A stretch of 52,126 bases of DNA from contig NZ_NRSK01000020.1 in the NCBI RefSeq assembly GCF_016584115.1, positions 1-52,126 on the forward strand, given 5' to 3'. A program made the translations under genes and the position numbers. The notes beneath the pieces were generated by a model. It was not told where the DNA came from and ran no database searches. It saw nothing but the letters and a program-made list of their open reading frames with translations. Of this stretch, positions 45,264-52,126 are shown in pieces; the stretch's first letter is position 1; each line of letters begins with the position of its first letter. This DNA comes from Ectothiorhodospira mobilis (GTDB taxonomy: Bacteria > Pseudomonadota > Gammaproteobacteria > Ectothiorhodospirales > Ectothiorhodospiraceae).

Positions 45264-46229
45264 TCAGGGCGCGGACTGCCCCAGCACGGGGGCCTCGCCG
45301 TGCAGCAGTTCGCTGATGCGGATGGCCGTCTCCAGGGCCCGCTGGCCGTCCTCGCCGCTGACGATCACCGGCGCCTCGCCGCGTACCGCCTCCAGAAAGG
45401 CCTGGATCTCCACCTTCAGGGCGTCCCCCTCCTCGAACACGGTGTTCTCGCTGGTGATCTCCGGGATCCCCGGAAAGGCCTCCCGGTCCCCCAGCCGGTG
45501 CACCGACAGGCCCCGGTTCTGGAAGTCGATGGATACATAGGCGTTCTTCTGGAAGATCCGCATCTTGCGCTCGCTCTTGAGGCTGACCCGGCTGGAGGTG
45601 ACGTTGGCCACGCAGCCGTTTTCGAACTCGATACGGGCGTTGGCGATGTCCAGGGCATCGGAGAGCACCCGGGCCCCGCTGGCCGCCAGGGACTTCACCG
45701 GCGAACGCACCATGTCCAGGATGATATCGATGTCGTGGATCATCAGATCCAGGACCACGTTCACGTCCGTGGTGCGCGGCTTGAAGGGGGCCAGCCGGTG
45801 GGACTCGATGAACAGGGGCGGGGTGGGGCGGCGGCTCACCTCCATGAGGGCGGCGTTGAAACGCTCCAGATGCCCCACCTGCAGGCACACGTTCTTTTCC
45901 CGGGCCAGGCGGTTGAGTTCCGCGGCCTCCTCCACCGTGCGGGTGATGGGTTTCTCCACCAGGACATGCACCCCGTTTGCGATGCACTCCCGGGCCACCT
46001 CGAAGTGCAGCGTGGTGGGCACGACGATGCTCACCGCGTCCACCTCCCCGAGCAGTTCGCGGTAGTCGGTGACGGCGCGGCAGCCGCACTCCGACGCCAC
46101 CCTTGCGGCGGCCTCGGGGTCCGTGTCGGCCACGGCGACCAGTTGGGCATGATCGGCGGCGGCGTACTTCTGGGCATGGAATCGGCCAAGATAGCCGACG
46201 CCGATGACGGCGCATCGGATGGGGGTCAT
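45264..46229 (-). CDS. gnnA: Gfo/Idh/MocA oxidoreductase, probable UDP-GlcNAc 3-dehydrogenase GnnA
   Basis: This 321-residue protein has the NAD-binding GVGYLGRFHA, the family signature EKPI with Lys93, and the C-terminal half with HRLAPFKPRTTDVNVVLDLM and catalytic-region IHDIDII (His165). The latter block is typical of the Gfo/Idh proteins encoded beside lpxA and lpxB in several gammaproteobacteria. It would oxidise UDP-GlcNAc at the 3-position for GnnB. ATG 46229 is the start; 62 bp separate it from gnnB. It is the first gene of this minus-strand unit. Confidence 0.75.
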   Translation of the reverse strand: MTPIRCAVIGVGYLGRFHAQKYAAADHAQLVAVADTDPEAAARVASECGCRAVTDYRELLGEVDAVSIVVPTTLHFEVARECIANGVHVLVEKPITRTVEEAAELNRLAREKNVCLQVGHLERFNAALMEVSRRPTPPLFIESHRLAPFKPRTTDVNVVLDLMIHDIDIILDMVRSPVKSLAASGARVLSDALDIANARIEFENGCVANVTSSRVSLKSERKMRIFQKNAYVSIDFQNRGLSVHRLGDREAFPGIPEITSENTVFEEGDALKVEIQAFLEAVRGEAPVIVSGEDGQRALETAIRISELLHGEAPVLGQSAP

Positions 46230-46275
46230 GGGCAATACCCGGTGGAAAGCGTGGATGGGGTCGGTGCCGGCGCGG

Positions 46276-46338
46276 GCCGGACCGTATGTTAAACTTTGGC
46301 GCCCATTTTACGGGATCCCCATCGCCAACATAAGGCGG
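46276..46338. repeat. 63-bp direct repeat, copy A (upstream of gnnA)
   Basis: This segment matches 47058-47120 at 53 of 63 positions without gaps, at an offset of 782 bp. The core 46300-46320 is identical over 21 bases. It holds, on the minus strand, TAAAAT (46305-46310) with TTATGT 17 bp upstream, a possible promoter for gnnA, whose start is 76 bp away. The plus-strand -10 equivalent is decayed (TAAACT). Confidence 0.8.
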
Positions 46339-46417
46339 CCACACCGCCGGTCTCTTCCGGGACGATGCCTGTACCCCGCATGGCCTTGGCCGCTTCCAAC
46401 GCAGAGTGCGGGAAACC

Positions 46418-46819
46418 CTATCCCTGCCTCCCCACCTCGAATAGGGTCACCGGATAACGGCGGATGGCCTCGTCCATGGTCACCAGGACCAGGGCGTGTT
46501 CAATGGCCTGGCAGATCAGCATGCGATCGAAGGGGTCGCGATGTAATGCGGGCAGCTTGACCAGATGGCGGATGCTGGCTTCATCCAGATCAAGGGGAGC
46601 GATTCCATGTCGTTGCCTTTGCAAAGGCAGATAGGCTTCCGGGGCCTGTGGCAGTGGGAGTTTGCCCAATTGATGTTTAACGAGACATTCCCAAAGGGAA
46701 ACGGCGCTCAGGTGGATCTGATTCTCCGGTCGGCGGATGGCGTGCGCGATTTCGGGGGAGAGGCGTGCATCGTCAGTGATGTACCACAGGAAGATGTGGG
46801 TATCGATCAACAGGTTCAT
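46418..46819 (-). CDS. VapC-family PIN-domain toxin
   Basis: This 133-residue protein has the PIN-fold acidic residues: Asp6 (LLIDTHIFLW), Glu44 (SLWECLVK), Asp95/Asp98 (HRDPFDRMLI) and Asp116 (TMDEAI). The L-W-[YF] N-terminus and R-D-P-F-D-R-M motif are typical of PIN toxins that are paired with DUF2281 antitoxins. It would cleave RNA with Mg2+. It overlaps the antitoxin gene by 4 bp (ATGA) and reads against rnhB. Confidence 0.88.
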   Translation of the reverse strand: MNLLIDTHIFLWYITDDARLSPEIAHAIRRPENQIHLSAVSLWECLVKHQLGKLPLPQAPEAYLPLQRQRHGIAPLDLDEASIRHLVKLPALHRDPFDRMLICQAIEHALVLVTMDEAIRRYPVTLFEVGRQG

Positions 46820-47025
46820 GACTCGAAATCGCGCAGGACCTCATCAGGCAAGGGGGCATCGAAGTCATCCGGTACCCTGAATTCCCCCTTGCACAGGCCC
46901 ATGGGTCTGTCCTTGGCGGGAATCGGCCTGCGGGAGCGGATGAACTCGATGAAATCGAGCACCTCTTCCTGCTGTTCCGGCGGCAGGGCGCGAATGCGCT
47001 CCAGTACCTGGGCTTCAATACGCAT
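46816..47025 (-). CDS. DUF2281-type antitoxin
   Basis: This 69-residue protein starts [20 protein letters not shown] and continues [13 protein letters not shown], the form seen in DUF2281 proteins next to PIN toxins. The C-terminal half ([20 protein letters not shown]) is acidic and probably binds and blocks the toxin. It precedes the toxin gene, as usual for such pairs. Repeat copy B lies 33 bp upstream and may carry its promoter. Confidence 0.85.
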   Translation of the reverse strand: MRIEAQVLERIRALPPEQQEEVLDFIEFIRSRRPIPAKDRPMGLCKGEFRVPDDFDAPLPDEVLRDFES

Positions 47026-47049
47026 CGGTGTGCACCAAAGAGGCGTGGC

Positions 47050-47077
47050 CGGACAGCGCCGGGCCGTATGCTAGAAT
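47050..47077 (+). promoter_or_regulatory. Probable promoter for rnhB-dnaE
   Basis: CGGACA (47050-47055) and TAGAAT (47072-47077) are spaced by 16 bp, with an extended TGC before the -10. It sits 110 bp before rnhB and overlaps repeat copy B. Confidence 0.5.
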
Positions 47078-47120
47078 CTCCCGCCCATTTTACGGGATCC
47101 CCGTCGTCAACATAAGGCGC
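47058..47120. repeat. 63-bp direct repeat, copy B (upstream of rnhB and the antitoxin)
   Basis: This is the second copy of the segment at 46276-46338. On the minus strand TAAAAT (47087-47092) could serve the antitoxin-toxin pair, and on the plus strand the rnhB promoter overlaps its start, so it acts as a divergent promoter region. Confidence 0.8.
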
Positions 47121-47186
47121 CCCCGGGCGTTGCGACGGCCGCCGATCCCATCCATCCACTGCGTTTCCCATGGGAGAGCCCCGTCC

Positions 47187-47783
47187 GTGGTGTCCGATAC
47201 AGATCCTGCCCTGGTGCGGCCCGATGTGGCCGGTGTGGACGAGGCGGGCCGGGGCCCGCTGGCCGGACCCGTGGTGGCCGCCGCGGTGATCCTGGATCCG
47301 GAGCGCCCCGTGGACGGGGTGGCCGATTCCAAGACCCTCTCACCCGCCCGGCGCGAGGCCCTGGAAGGGGTGATCCGGGAAACGGCCCTGGCCTGGGCCC
47401 TGGGCATCTGCAGCCCGGAGGAGATCGACCGGCTGAACATCCTGCAGGCCACCTTCCTGGCCATGCGCCGGGCCGTGGAGGGGCTGGACCGCGCCCCCGC
47501 CCTGGCCCTGGTGGACGGCAATCGCTGCCCCGAACTGCCCTGCACGGCCCGTGCCGTGGTGGGCGGGGACCGGCGCGTGGCCGCCATCGGCGCCGCCTCC
47601 ATCCTCGCCAAGGTGCACCGGGACCGCCTCATGGTGGAACTGGATGCCCGCTACCCCGGTTACGGCCTGGCGGGACACAAGGGCTATCCCACCGCCGCCC
47701 ATCGCGCGGCCCTGGCGCGTCTCGGCCCCAGTCCCTGCCATCGCCAAAGCTTTGCCCCGGTGCGCGCCGCCGCACCGGGGTGA
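47187..47783 (+). CDS. rnhB: Ribonuclease HII
   Basis: This 198-residue enzyme nicks DNA at misincorporated ribonucleotides. It shows [20 protein letters not shown] with the first acidic pair, [11 protein letters not shown] and [16 protein letters not shown] 47187 has GGGAGAG 8 bp upstream; the next codon is also GTG. The frame is open further upstream but that part crosses repeat copy B. dnaE follows after 145 bp. Confidence 0.94.
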   Translation: MVSDTDPALVRPDVAGVDEAGRGPLAGPVVAAAVILDPERPVDGVADSKTLSPARREALEGVIRETALAWALGICSPEEIDRLNILQATFLAMRRAVEGLDRAPALALVDGNRCPELPCTARAVVGGDRRVAAIGAASILAKVHRDRLMVELDARYPGYGLAGHKGYPTAAHRAALARLGPSPCHRQSFAPVRAAAPG

Positions 47784-47928
47784 GCCGGCGGCACGGCGGC
47801 TTCCCCGGCATCGGCGGGAGGTCCGGCCGTCCCCTGTGCAACGTCCGTCCGGGAGGATTTGAGTCGGCCCGGAAGACGGGCGACAATCCCCGCCTCCCTG
47901 ATGGCCCCGCAAGCCGATCCCTGGATCC

Positions 47929-50900
47929 ATGACCCCCCGATTCGTACACCTGCACGTGCATTCCGAGTTCTCCCTGGTGGATGGCCTGGTCCGGGTCAGT
48001 CCCCTGGTGGAGGCCTGCCAGGCGGCGGGGATGCCCGCCTGCGCCGTCACCGACCAGGACAACCTGTTCGCCATGGTGAAATTCCACAAGGCCGCCCTGG
48101 GGGCCGGCCTGAAGCCCATCACGGGGGTGGATGTGCGGGTGACGGCGCAGCAGCCCACGGACCCGCCCACCCGCCTGGTGCTGCTGTGCCAGGATGACGA
48201 GGGCTACCGGAACCTCACCCGGCTGGTGAGCCGCGGCTACCTGGAGGGCCAGGACAGTGGCAGCCCGGTGCTGCAGCGGGACTGGTTCACGCCGGAGATC
48301 TGCCGCGGCCTGATCGCCCTCTCCGGCGGGCGCGAGGGGGAGGTGGGCCGTCTCCTGCTCGCCCGCCACGACGAGGCGGCCATGGAATCCTGTGCCCACT
48401 GGTCGGCCCTGTTCCCGGACCGCTTCTACCTGGAACTGGTGCGCACCGGCCGGGAAGGGGAGGAGGACTACCTCCATGGCGCCGTGGAGCTGGCGACGCG
48501 CATGGGCCTGCCGGTGGTGGCCACCAATGACGTGCGCTTTTTGCGAGCGGAGGACTTCGACGCCCACGAGGCCCGGGTCTGCATCCACGAGGGCCGGGTG
48601 CTGGACGACGAGCGCCGCCCGCGGCTCTACAGCCGCCAGCAGTACCTGCGCACGCCCCAGGAGATGCAGGACCTGTTCCAGGACATCCCGGAGGCCCTGG
48701 AGAACACGGTGGAGATCGCCCGCCGCTGCAACCTGACCCTGACCCTGGGGGAGAACCACCTGCCGCAGTTCCCCATCCCCGAGGGCATGACCACCGACGA
48801 TTATTTCCGCAGCCAGTCCCGGGAGGGGCTGGAGGAACGCCTGCGGGTCCTCATCCCCGAGGACACCCCGGCGCGGGAGGAACGGGCCCGCCCCTACCGC
48901 GAGCGCCTGGAACGGGAACTGGACGTCATCTGCCAGATGGGATTCCCCGGCTACTTCCTCATCGTGGCCGACTTCATCCGCTGGGCCAAGGACAACGGCG
49001 TGCCGGTGGGTCCGGGGCGGGGTTCCGGCGCCGGGTCCCTGGTGGCCTTCGCCCTCAAGATCACCGACCTGGACCCCCTGCGCTACGAGCTCCTGTTCGA
49101 GCGCTTCCTCAACCCCGAACGCGTCTCCATGCCCGACTTCGACGTGGACTTCTGCATGGAGAAGCGGGACCGGGTCATCGAGTACGTGGCCGAGCGCTAT
49201 GGCCGGGAGAAGGTCTCCCAGATCATCACCTACGGCACCATGGCCGCCAAGGCGGTGGTGCGCGACGTGGGCCGTGTCCTGGGGCATCCCTACGGCTTCG
49301 TGGACCGCATCGCCAAGCAGATCCCCATGGAGCTGGGGATGACCCTGGACAAGGCCCTGGAACAGGAGGAGGACCTGCGCCAGAGCTACGAGGACGACGA
49401 GGAGGTGCGCACCCTCATCGACCTGGCGCGCAAGCTGGAGGGGGTGACCCGCAACGCCGGCAAGCACGCCGGCGGGGTGGTCATCGCCCCCACCCGCCTC
49501 ACGGACTTCTCGCCCCTGTTCTGCGAGCCCGGCGGCCAGGGGGTGGTGACCCAGTTCGACAAGGACGACGTGGAGGCCATCGGCCTGGTGAAGTTCGACT
49601 TCCTGGGCCTGCGCACCCTCACCATCATCGACTGGGCGGTGGCCAACATCGGGGCCGCCACCGGTCAGATCCCGGACATCAACGCCATCCCCCTGGACGA
49701 CCCGGACACCTTCGCCCTGCTCAAGCGCCAGGAGACCACCGCCGTCTTCCAGCTGGAATCCCGGGGCATGAAGGACCTGATCAAGCGCCTGCAGCCGGAT
49801 GACTTCGAGGACATCATCGCCCTGGTGGCCCTGTACCGCCCCGGGCCGCTGCAGTCGGGGATGGTGGACGACTACATCAACCGCAAGCACGGCCGGGCCG
49901 AGGTGCACTATCCCCATCCCGCCCTGGAGCCCATCCTGCGGCCCACCCACGGCGTCATCCTCTACCAGGAACAGGTGATGCAGATCGCCCAGGTGCTGGC
50001 GGGCTACAGCCTGGGGGGCGCCGACCTGCTGCGCCGGGCCATGGGCAAGAAAAAGCCCGAGGAGATGGCCAAGCAGCGGGAGATCTTCCTCAAGGGGGCC
50101 CTGGAACAGGGGGTGGAGGAGGCCACGGCCACCTACATCTTCGACCTTATGGAGAAGTTCGCGGGGTATGGATTCAACAAGTCCCACTCCGCGGCCTATG
50201 CCCTGCTGTCCTACCAGACCGCCTGGCTCAAGTGCCATTACCCGGCGGCCTTCATGGCGGCGGTGCTCTCAGCGGACATGGACCACACGGACAAGATCGT
50301 CCATCTCATCGATGAGTGCCGTTCCATGGACCTGGAGGTGATCCCGCCGGACGTGAACGCCTCCAGCCACGAGTTCACCGTGCGCGACCCGCGCACCATC
50401 GTCTACGGCCTCGGGGCCATCAAGGGGGTGGGGGAATCGGCCATCCAGGTGCTGCTGGAGGCGCGCGCGGGGGGCGGGCCCTTCCGGGACCTGGATGACC
50501 TGTGCCTGCGGGCCGATTCCCAGAAGATCAACCGTCGCACCCTGGAGGCCCTGATCCGGGCCGGCGCCCTGGATTCCATCGGCCCCAACCGGGCCACCCT
50601 CATGCACCGCCTGCCCCAGGCCATGTCCCGGGCGGAGCAGCACCTGCGGGATGAGAGTGTGGGGCAGGGGGACCTGTTCGGCGTGGTGGAGCCGCCCCGG
50701 GCCGAGGCCCCGGAGACCGAGACCCTGCCCGAATGGGACGAGGAGAGCCGCCTGCTGGCGGAGAAGGAGACCCTGGGGCTCTATCTCACCGGCCACCCCA
50801 TCCTGCGCTACGAGCAGGAACTGGCGCAGATGACGAAAAAACGCATCGCCGACCTCCTGGCGGACCTGTCCGGGGACAACGGCCAGGACGGCGGCAACGC

Positions 50901-51432
50901 CCCGCCGGGGCGGGGCCGCCCCCGGGAGCAGACGGTGGTGGTGGCCGGCCTGATGGTGGCCATCCGCACCCGCAACGGACAGTCCGGGCGCATGGCCTTC
51001 CTCACCCTGGACGACCGCAGCGGCCGCGTGGAGGTGGCCCTGTTCGGTGACGACTACCAGCGCTACCGCCATCTCCTGGTGAAGGACCGCCTGCTGGTGG
51101 TGGAGGGGGGCGCCGCCATCGACGAGTTCAGCGGCGGCGTGCGCCTGCGCTGCCGCCAGCTCATGGACCTGGATCAGGCCCGGGAGCACTTTGCCCGGCG
51201 CCTGGACCTGACCGTGAACGGCAACGCCACGCCGGAGCTGGCACAGCACCTGCGCACCCATCTGGAACCCCACCGCAACGGCAACTGCGCCGTGGTCCTG
51301 GACTACTGCAACCCCCAGGCCCGGGCCCGGCTGCGTTTCGGCGAGGGTTGGCAGGTGCGCCCCAGCGAGGAACTCCTCCACGGCCTCAGGGAACTGCTGG
51401 GGGAGGACGGGGTGCGGGTGCGCTATCCGTGA
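47929..51432 (+). CDS. dnaE: DNA polymerase III alpha subunit
   Basis: This 1167-residue replicative polymerase starts with a PHP domain ([16 protein letters not shown]). The polymerase site is seen in [19 protein letters not shown] (two catalytic Asp), with [16 protein letters not shown] and the third Asp region downstream. A tandem HhH region, a clamp-binding-like QGDLFG motif near residue 910 and a C-terminal OB domain ([20 protein letters not shown]) follow. Length and order match E. coli DnaE (1160). It lies between rnhB and accA as in most gammaproteobacteria. Confidence 0.98.
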   Translation: MTPRFVHLHVHSEFSLVDGLVRVSPLVEACQAAGMPACAVTDQDNLFAMVKFHKAALGAGLKPITGVDVRVTAQQPTDPPTRLVLLCQDDEGYRNLTRLVSRGYLEGQDSGSPVLQRDWFTPEICRGLIALSGGREGEVGRLLLARHDEAAMESCAHWSALFPDRFYLELVRTGREGEEDYLHGAVELATRMGLPVVATNDVRFLRAEDFDAHEARVCIHEGRVLDDERRPRLYSRQQYLRTPQEMQDLFQDIPEALENTVEIARRCNLTLTLGENHLPQFPIPEGMTTDDYFRSQSREGLEERLRVLIPEDTPAREERARPYRERLERELDVICQMGFPGYFLIVADFIRWAKDNGVPVGPGRGSGAGSLVAFALKITDLDPLRYELLFERFLNPERVSMPDFDVDFCMEKRDRVIEYVAERYGREKVSQIITYGTMAAKAVVRDVGRVLGHPYGFVDRIAKQIPMELGMTLDKALEQEEDLRQSYEDDEEVRTLIDLARKLEGVTRNAGKHAGGVVIAPTRLTDFSPLFCEPGGQGVVTQFDKDDVEAIGLVKFDFLGLRTLTIIDWAVANIGAATGQIPDINAIPLDDPDTFALLKRQETTAVFQLESRGMKDLIKRLQPDDFEDIIALVALYRPGPLQSGMVDDYINRKHGRAEVHYPHPALEPILRPTHGVILYQEQVMQIAQVLAGYSLGGADLLRRAMGKKKPEEMAKQREIFLKGALEQGVEEATATYIFDLMEKFAGYGFNKSHSAAYALLSYQTAWLKCHYPAAFMAAVLSADMDHTDKIVHLIDECRSMDLEVIPPDVNASSHEFTVRDPRTIVYGLGAIKGVGESAIQVLLEARAGGGPFRDLDDLCLRADSQKINRRTLEALIRAGALDSIGPNRATLMHRLPQAMSRAEQHLRDESVGQGDLFGVVEPPRAEAPETETLPEWDEESRLLAEKETLGLYLTGHPILRYEQELAQMTKKRIADLLADLSGDNGQDGGNAPPGRGRPREQTVVVAGLMVAIRTRNGQSGRMAFLTLDDRSGRVEVALFGDDYQRYRHLLVKDRLLVVEGGAAIDEFSGGVRLRCRQLMDLDQAREHFARRLDLTVNGNATPELAQHLRTHLEPHRNGNCAVVLDYCNPQARARLRFGEGWQVRPSEELLHGLRELLGEDGVRVRYP

Positions 51433-51437
51433 GGCAC

Positions 51438-51465
51438 TTTTCTGCGCCGGCGCCCCGTGTACAAT
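51438..51465 (+). promoter_or_regulatory. Possible accA promoter
   Basis: TACAAT (51460-51465) is a good -10 preceded by GTG; TTTTCT (51438-51443) at 16 bp is a weak -35. It lies 35 bp before the accA start. Confidence 0.35.
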
Positions 51466-51499
51466 GGCCGGTTCCGAGCAACCGAACCGACGGCGACCG

Positions 51500-52126
51500 A
51501 TGAACCCGGACTTCCTTGATTTCGAGCAGCCCATCGCCGAGCTGGAGGCGAAGATCGAAGAGCTTCGCCGCGTCAGCGACGACGCCGAGGTGAACATCCA
51601 GGACGAGATCAACCGCCTGGAGGCCAAGTGCAAGAGCCTCACCGAGTCCATCTTCTCCAAGCTGTCGGCCTGGCAGGTGGCCCAGCTGGCGCGCCATCCG
51701 CGGCGGCCGTACACCCTGGACTACGTGGAGCACATGCTCACGGACTTCGAGGAGCTCCACGGCGACCGGGCCTTTGCCGATGATCCCGCCATCGTCGGCG
51801 GGGTGGGGCGCCTGGCCGGCAAGCCGGTGATGGTCATCGGCCATCAGAAGGGGCGGGACACCCGCGAGAAGATCCACCGCAACTTCGGCATGCCCCGCCC
51901 CGAGGGCTACCGCAAGGCCCTGCGGCTGATGCAGACGGCGGAGCGCTTCGGCTTACCCATCATCACCTTCATCGACACCCCCGGGGCCTACCCCGGCGTG
52001 GGGGCCGAGGAACGGGGCCAGAGCGAGGCCATCGCCCGTAACCTCATGGAGATGTCCCGGCTGCGCACCCCCATCGTCTGCACCGTGGTGGGCGAGGGGG
52101 GCTCCGGCGGGGCCCTGGCGGTGGGG
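51500..52126 (+). CDS. accA: Acetyl-CoA carboxylase carboxyltransferase alpha subunit (5' part)
   Basis: The first 209 codons are present; the window edge cuts the gene. The family usually has about 315-320 residues. It starts [20 protein letters not shown] and shows [20 protein letters not shown], the CoA-binding region [15 protein letters not shown], and [20 protein letters not shown]. AccA with AccD transfers the carboxyl group from biotin to acetyl-CoA, the first step of fatty acid synthesis, and so supports the fabZ/lpx/acpS functions also present here. Confidence 0.97.
   Translation, partial: MNPDFLDFEQPIAELEAKIEELRRVSDDAEVNIQDEINRLEAKCKSLTESIFSKLSAWQVAQLARHPRRPYTLDYVEHMLTDFEELHGDRAFADDPAIVGGVGRLAGKPVMVIGHQKGRDTREKIHRNFGMPRPEGYRKALRLMQTAERFGLPIITFIDTPGAYPGVGAEERGQSEAIARNLMEMSRLRTPIVCTVVGEGGSGGALAVG

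Noticed and set aside
46276-47120. Composite transposon or IS bounding the toxin-antitoxin pair
   Set aside because: The flanking repeats are direct, contain promoter-like sequence and have no transposase or terminal inverted repeats.
47629-50238. 869-codon open frame on the minus strand opposite dnaE
   Set aside because: Shadow of dnaE; composition and lack of motifs argue against coding.
1-52126. tRNA or rRNA genes
   Set aside because: I noticed no cloverleaf-like or rRNA-like sequence; a covariance search would be needed to be certain.

Overview
The window is high-GC DNA (roughly two-thirds G+C by eye), packed with genes, from a gammaproteobacterium. Gene content and order (rseB-rseC-mucD, lepA-lepB-rnc-era-recO-pdxJ-acpS, barA near cysM and rlmD, rpsB-tsf-pyrH-frr-uppS-cdsA-dxr-rseP-bamA-skp-lpxD-fabZ-lpxA, rnhB-dnaE-accA) are those of Pseudomonas-like and Chromatiales-like gammaproteobacteria. 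A gnnA/gnnB-type pair beside the lipid A genes and a GC-rich style make a Chromatiales/Ectothiorhodospiraceae-type organism my best guess; this is inference.

Layout. (1) 1-3410: the right end of an IS30-family insertion sequence, then a short in-frame remnant that looks like the C-terminus of the anti-sigma factor RseA, then intact rseB, rseC, a DegP-like protease (mucD) and a glutaredoxin-like gene. (2) 3411-7004: accessory segment between mucD/grx and lepA, holding a membrane/HhH protein on the minus strand, a 640-bp gene-free stretch with tandem and inverted repeats and a solitary IS30-like end, then a DUF2256 zinc-ribbon gene coupled to an iron-sulfur (6-4) photolyase. (3) 7195-13703: tightly coupled housekeeping run lepA-lepB-DUF4845-rnc-era-recO-pdxJ-acpS. 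(4) 13690-19440, minus strand: TonB-dependent receptor, ABC_sub_bind periplasmic protein and a BarA-type hybrid kinase. (5) 19648-23158: cysM, a PolB-like 3'-5' exonuclease, rlmD, a 102-bp nested palindrome and a tiny membrane protein. (6) 23243-28856, minus strand: dapD, dapC, glnD, map, divergent from (7) 29103-41832: translation, isoprenoid, envelope-assembly and lipid A genes. (8) 41842-46229, minus strand, convergent with lpxA: gnnA, gnnB, lpxB, a membrane PH-domain protein and a 61-residue protein, mostly overlapping by 4 bp. (9) 46276-47120: a PIN/DUF2281 toxin-antitoxin pair flanked by 63-bp imperfect direct repeats. (10) 47187-52126: rnhB, dnaE and accA (cut by the window edge).

How the parts work together. 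RseB, RseP, MucD, BamA, Skp and the lipid A enzymes form an envelope stress and biogenesis theme, and the IS30 insertion hits the anti-sigma factor that would control it. The gnnA/gnnB pair predicts a lipid A precursor with an amine at the glucosamine 3-position, so that LpxA would add an amide-linked chain; Met167 of LpxA predicts a short (C10) chain. The main candidates for new biology are the receptor/binding-protein/kinase cassette, the PH-domain and 61-residue proteins coupled to lpxB, and the repeat-bounded toxin-antitoxin module that sits between two divergent essential transcription units.
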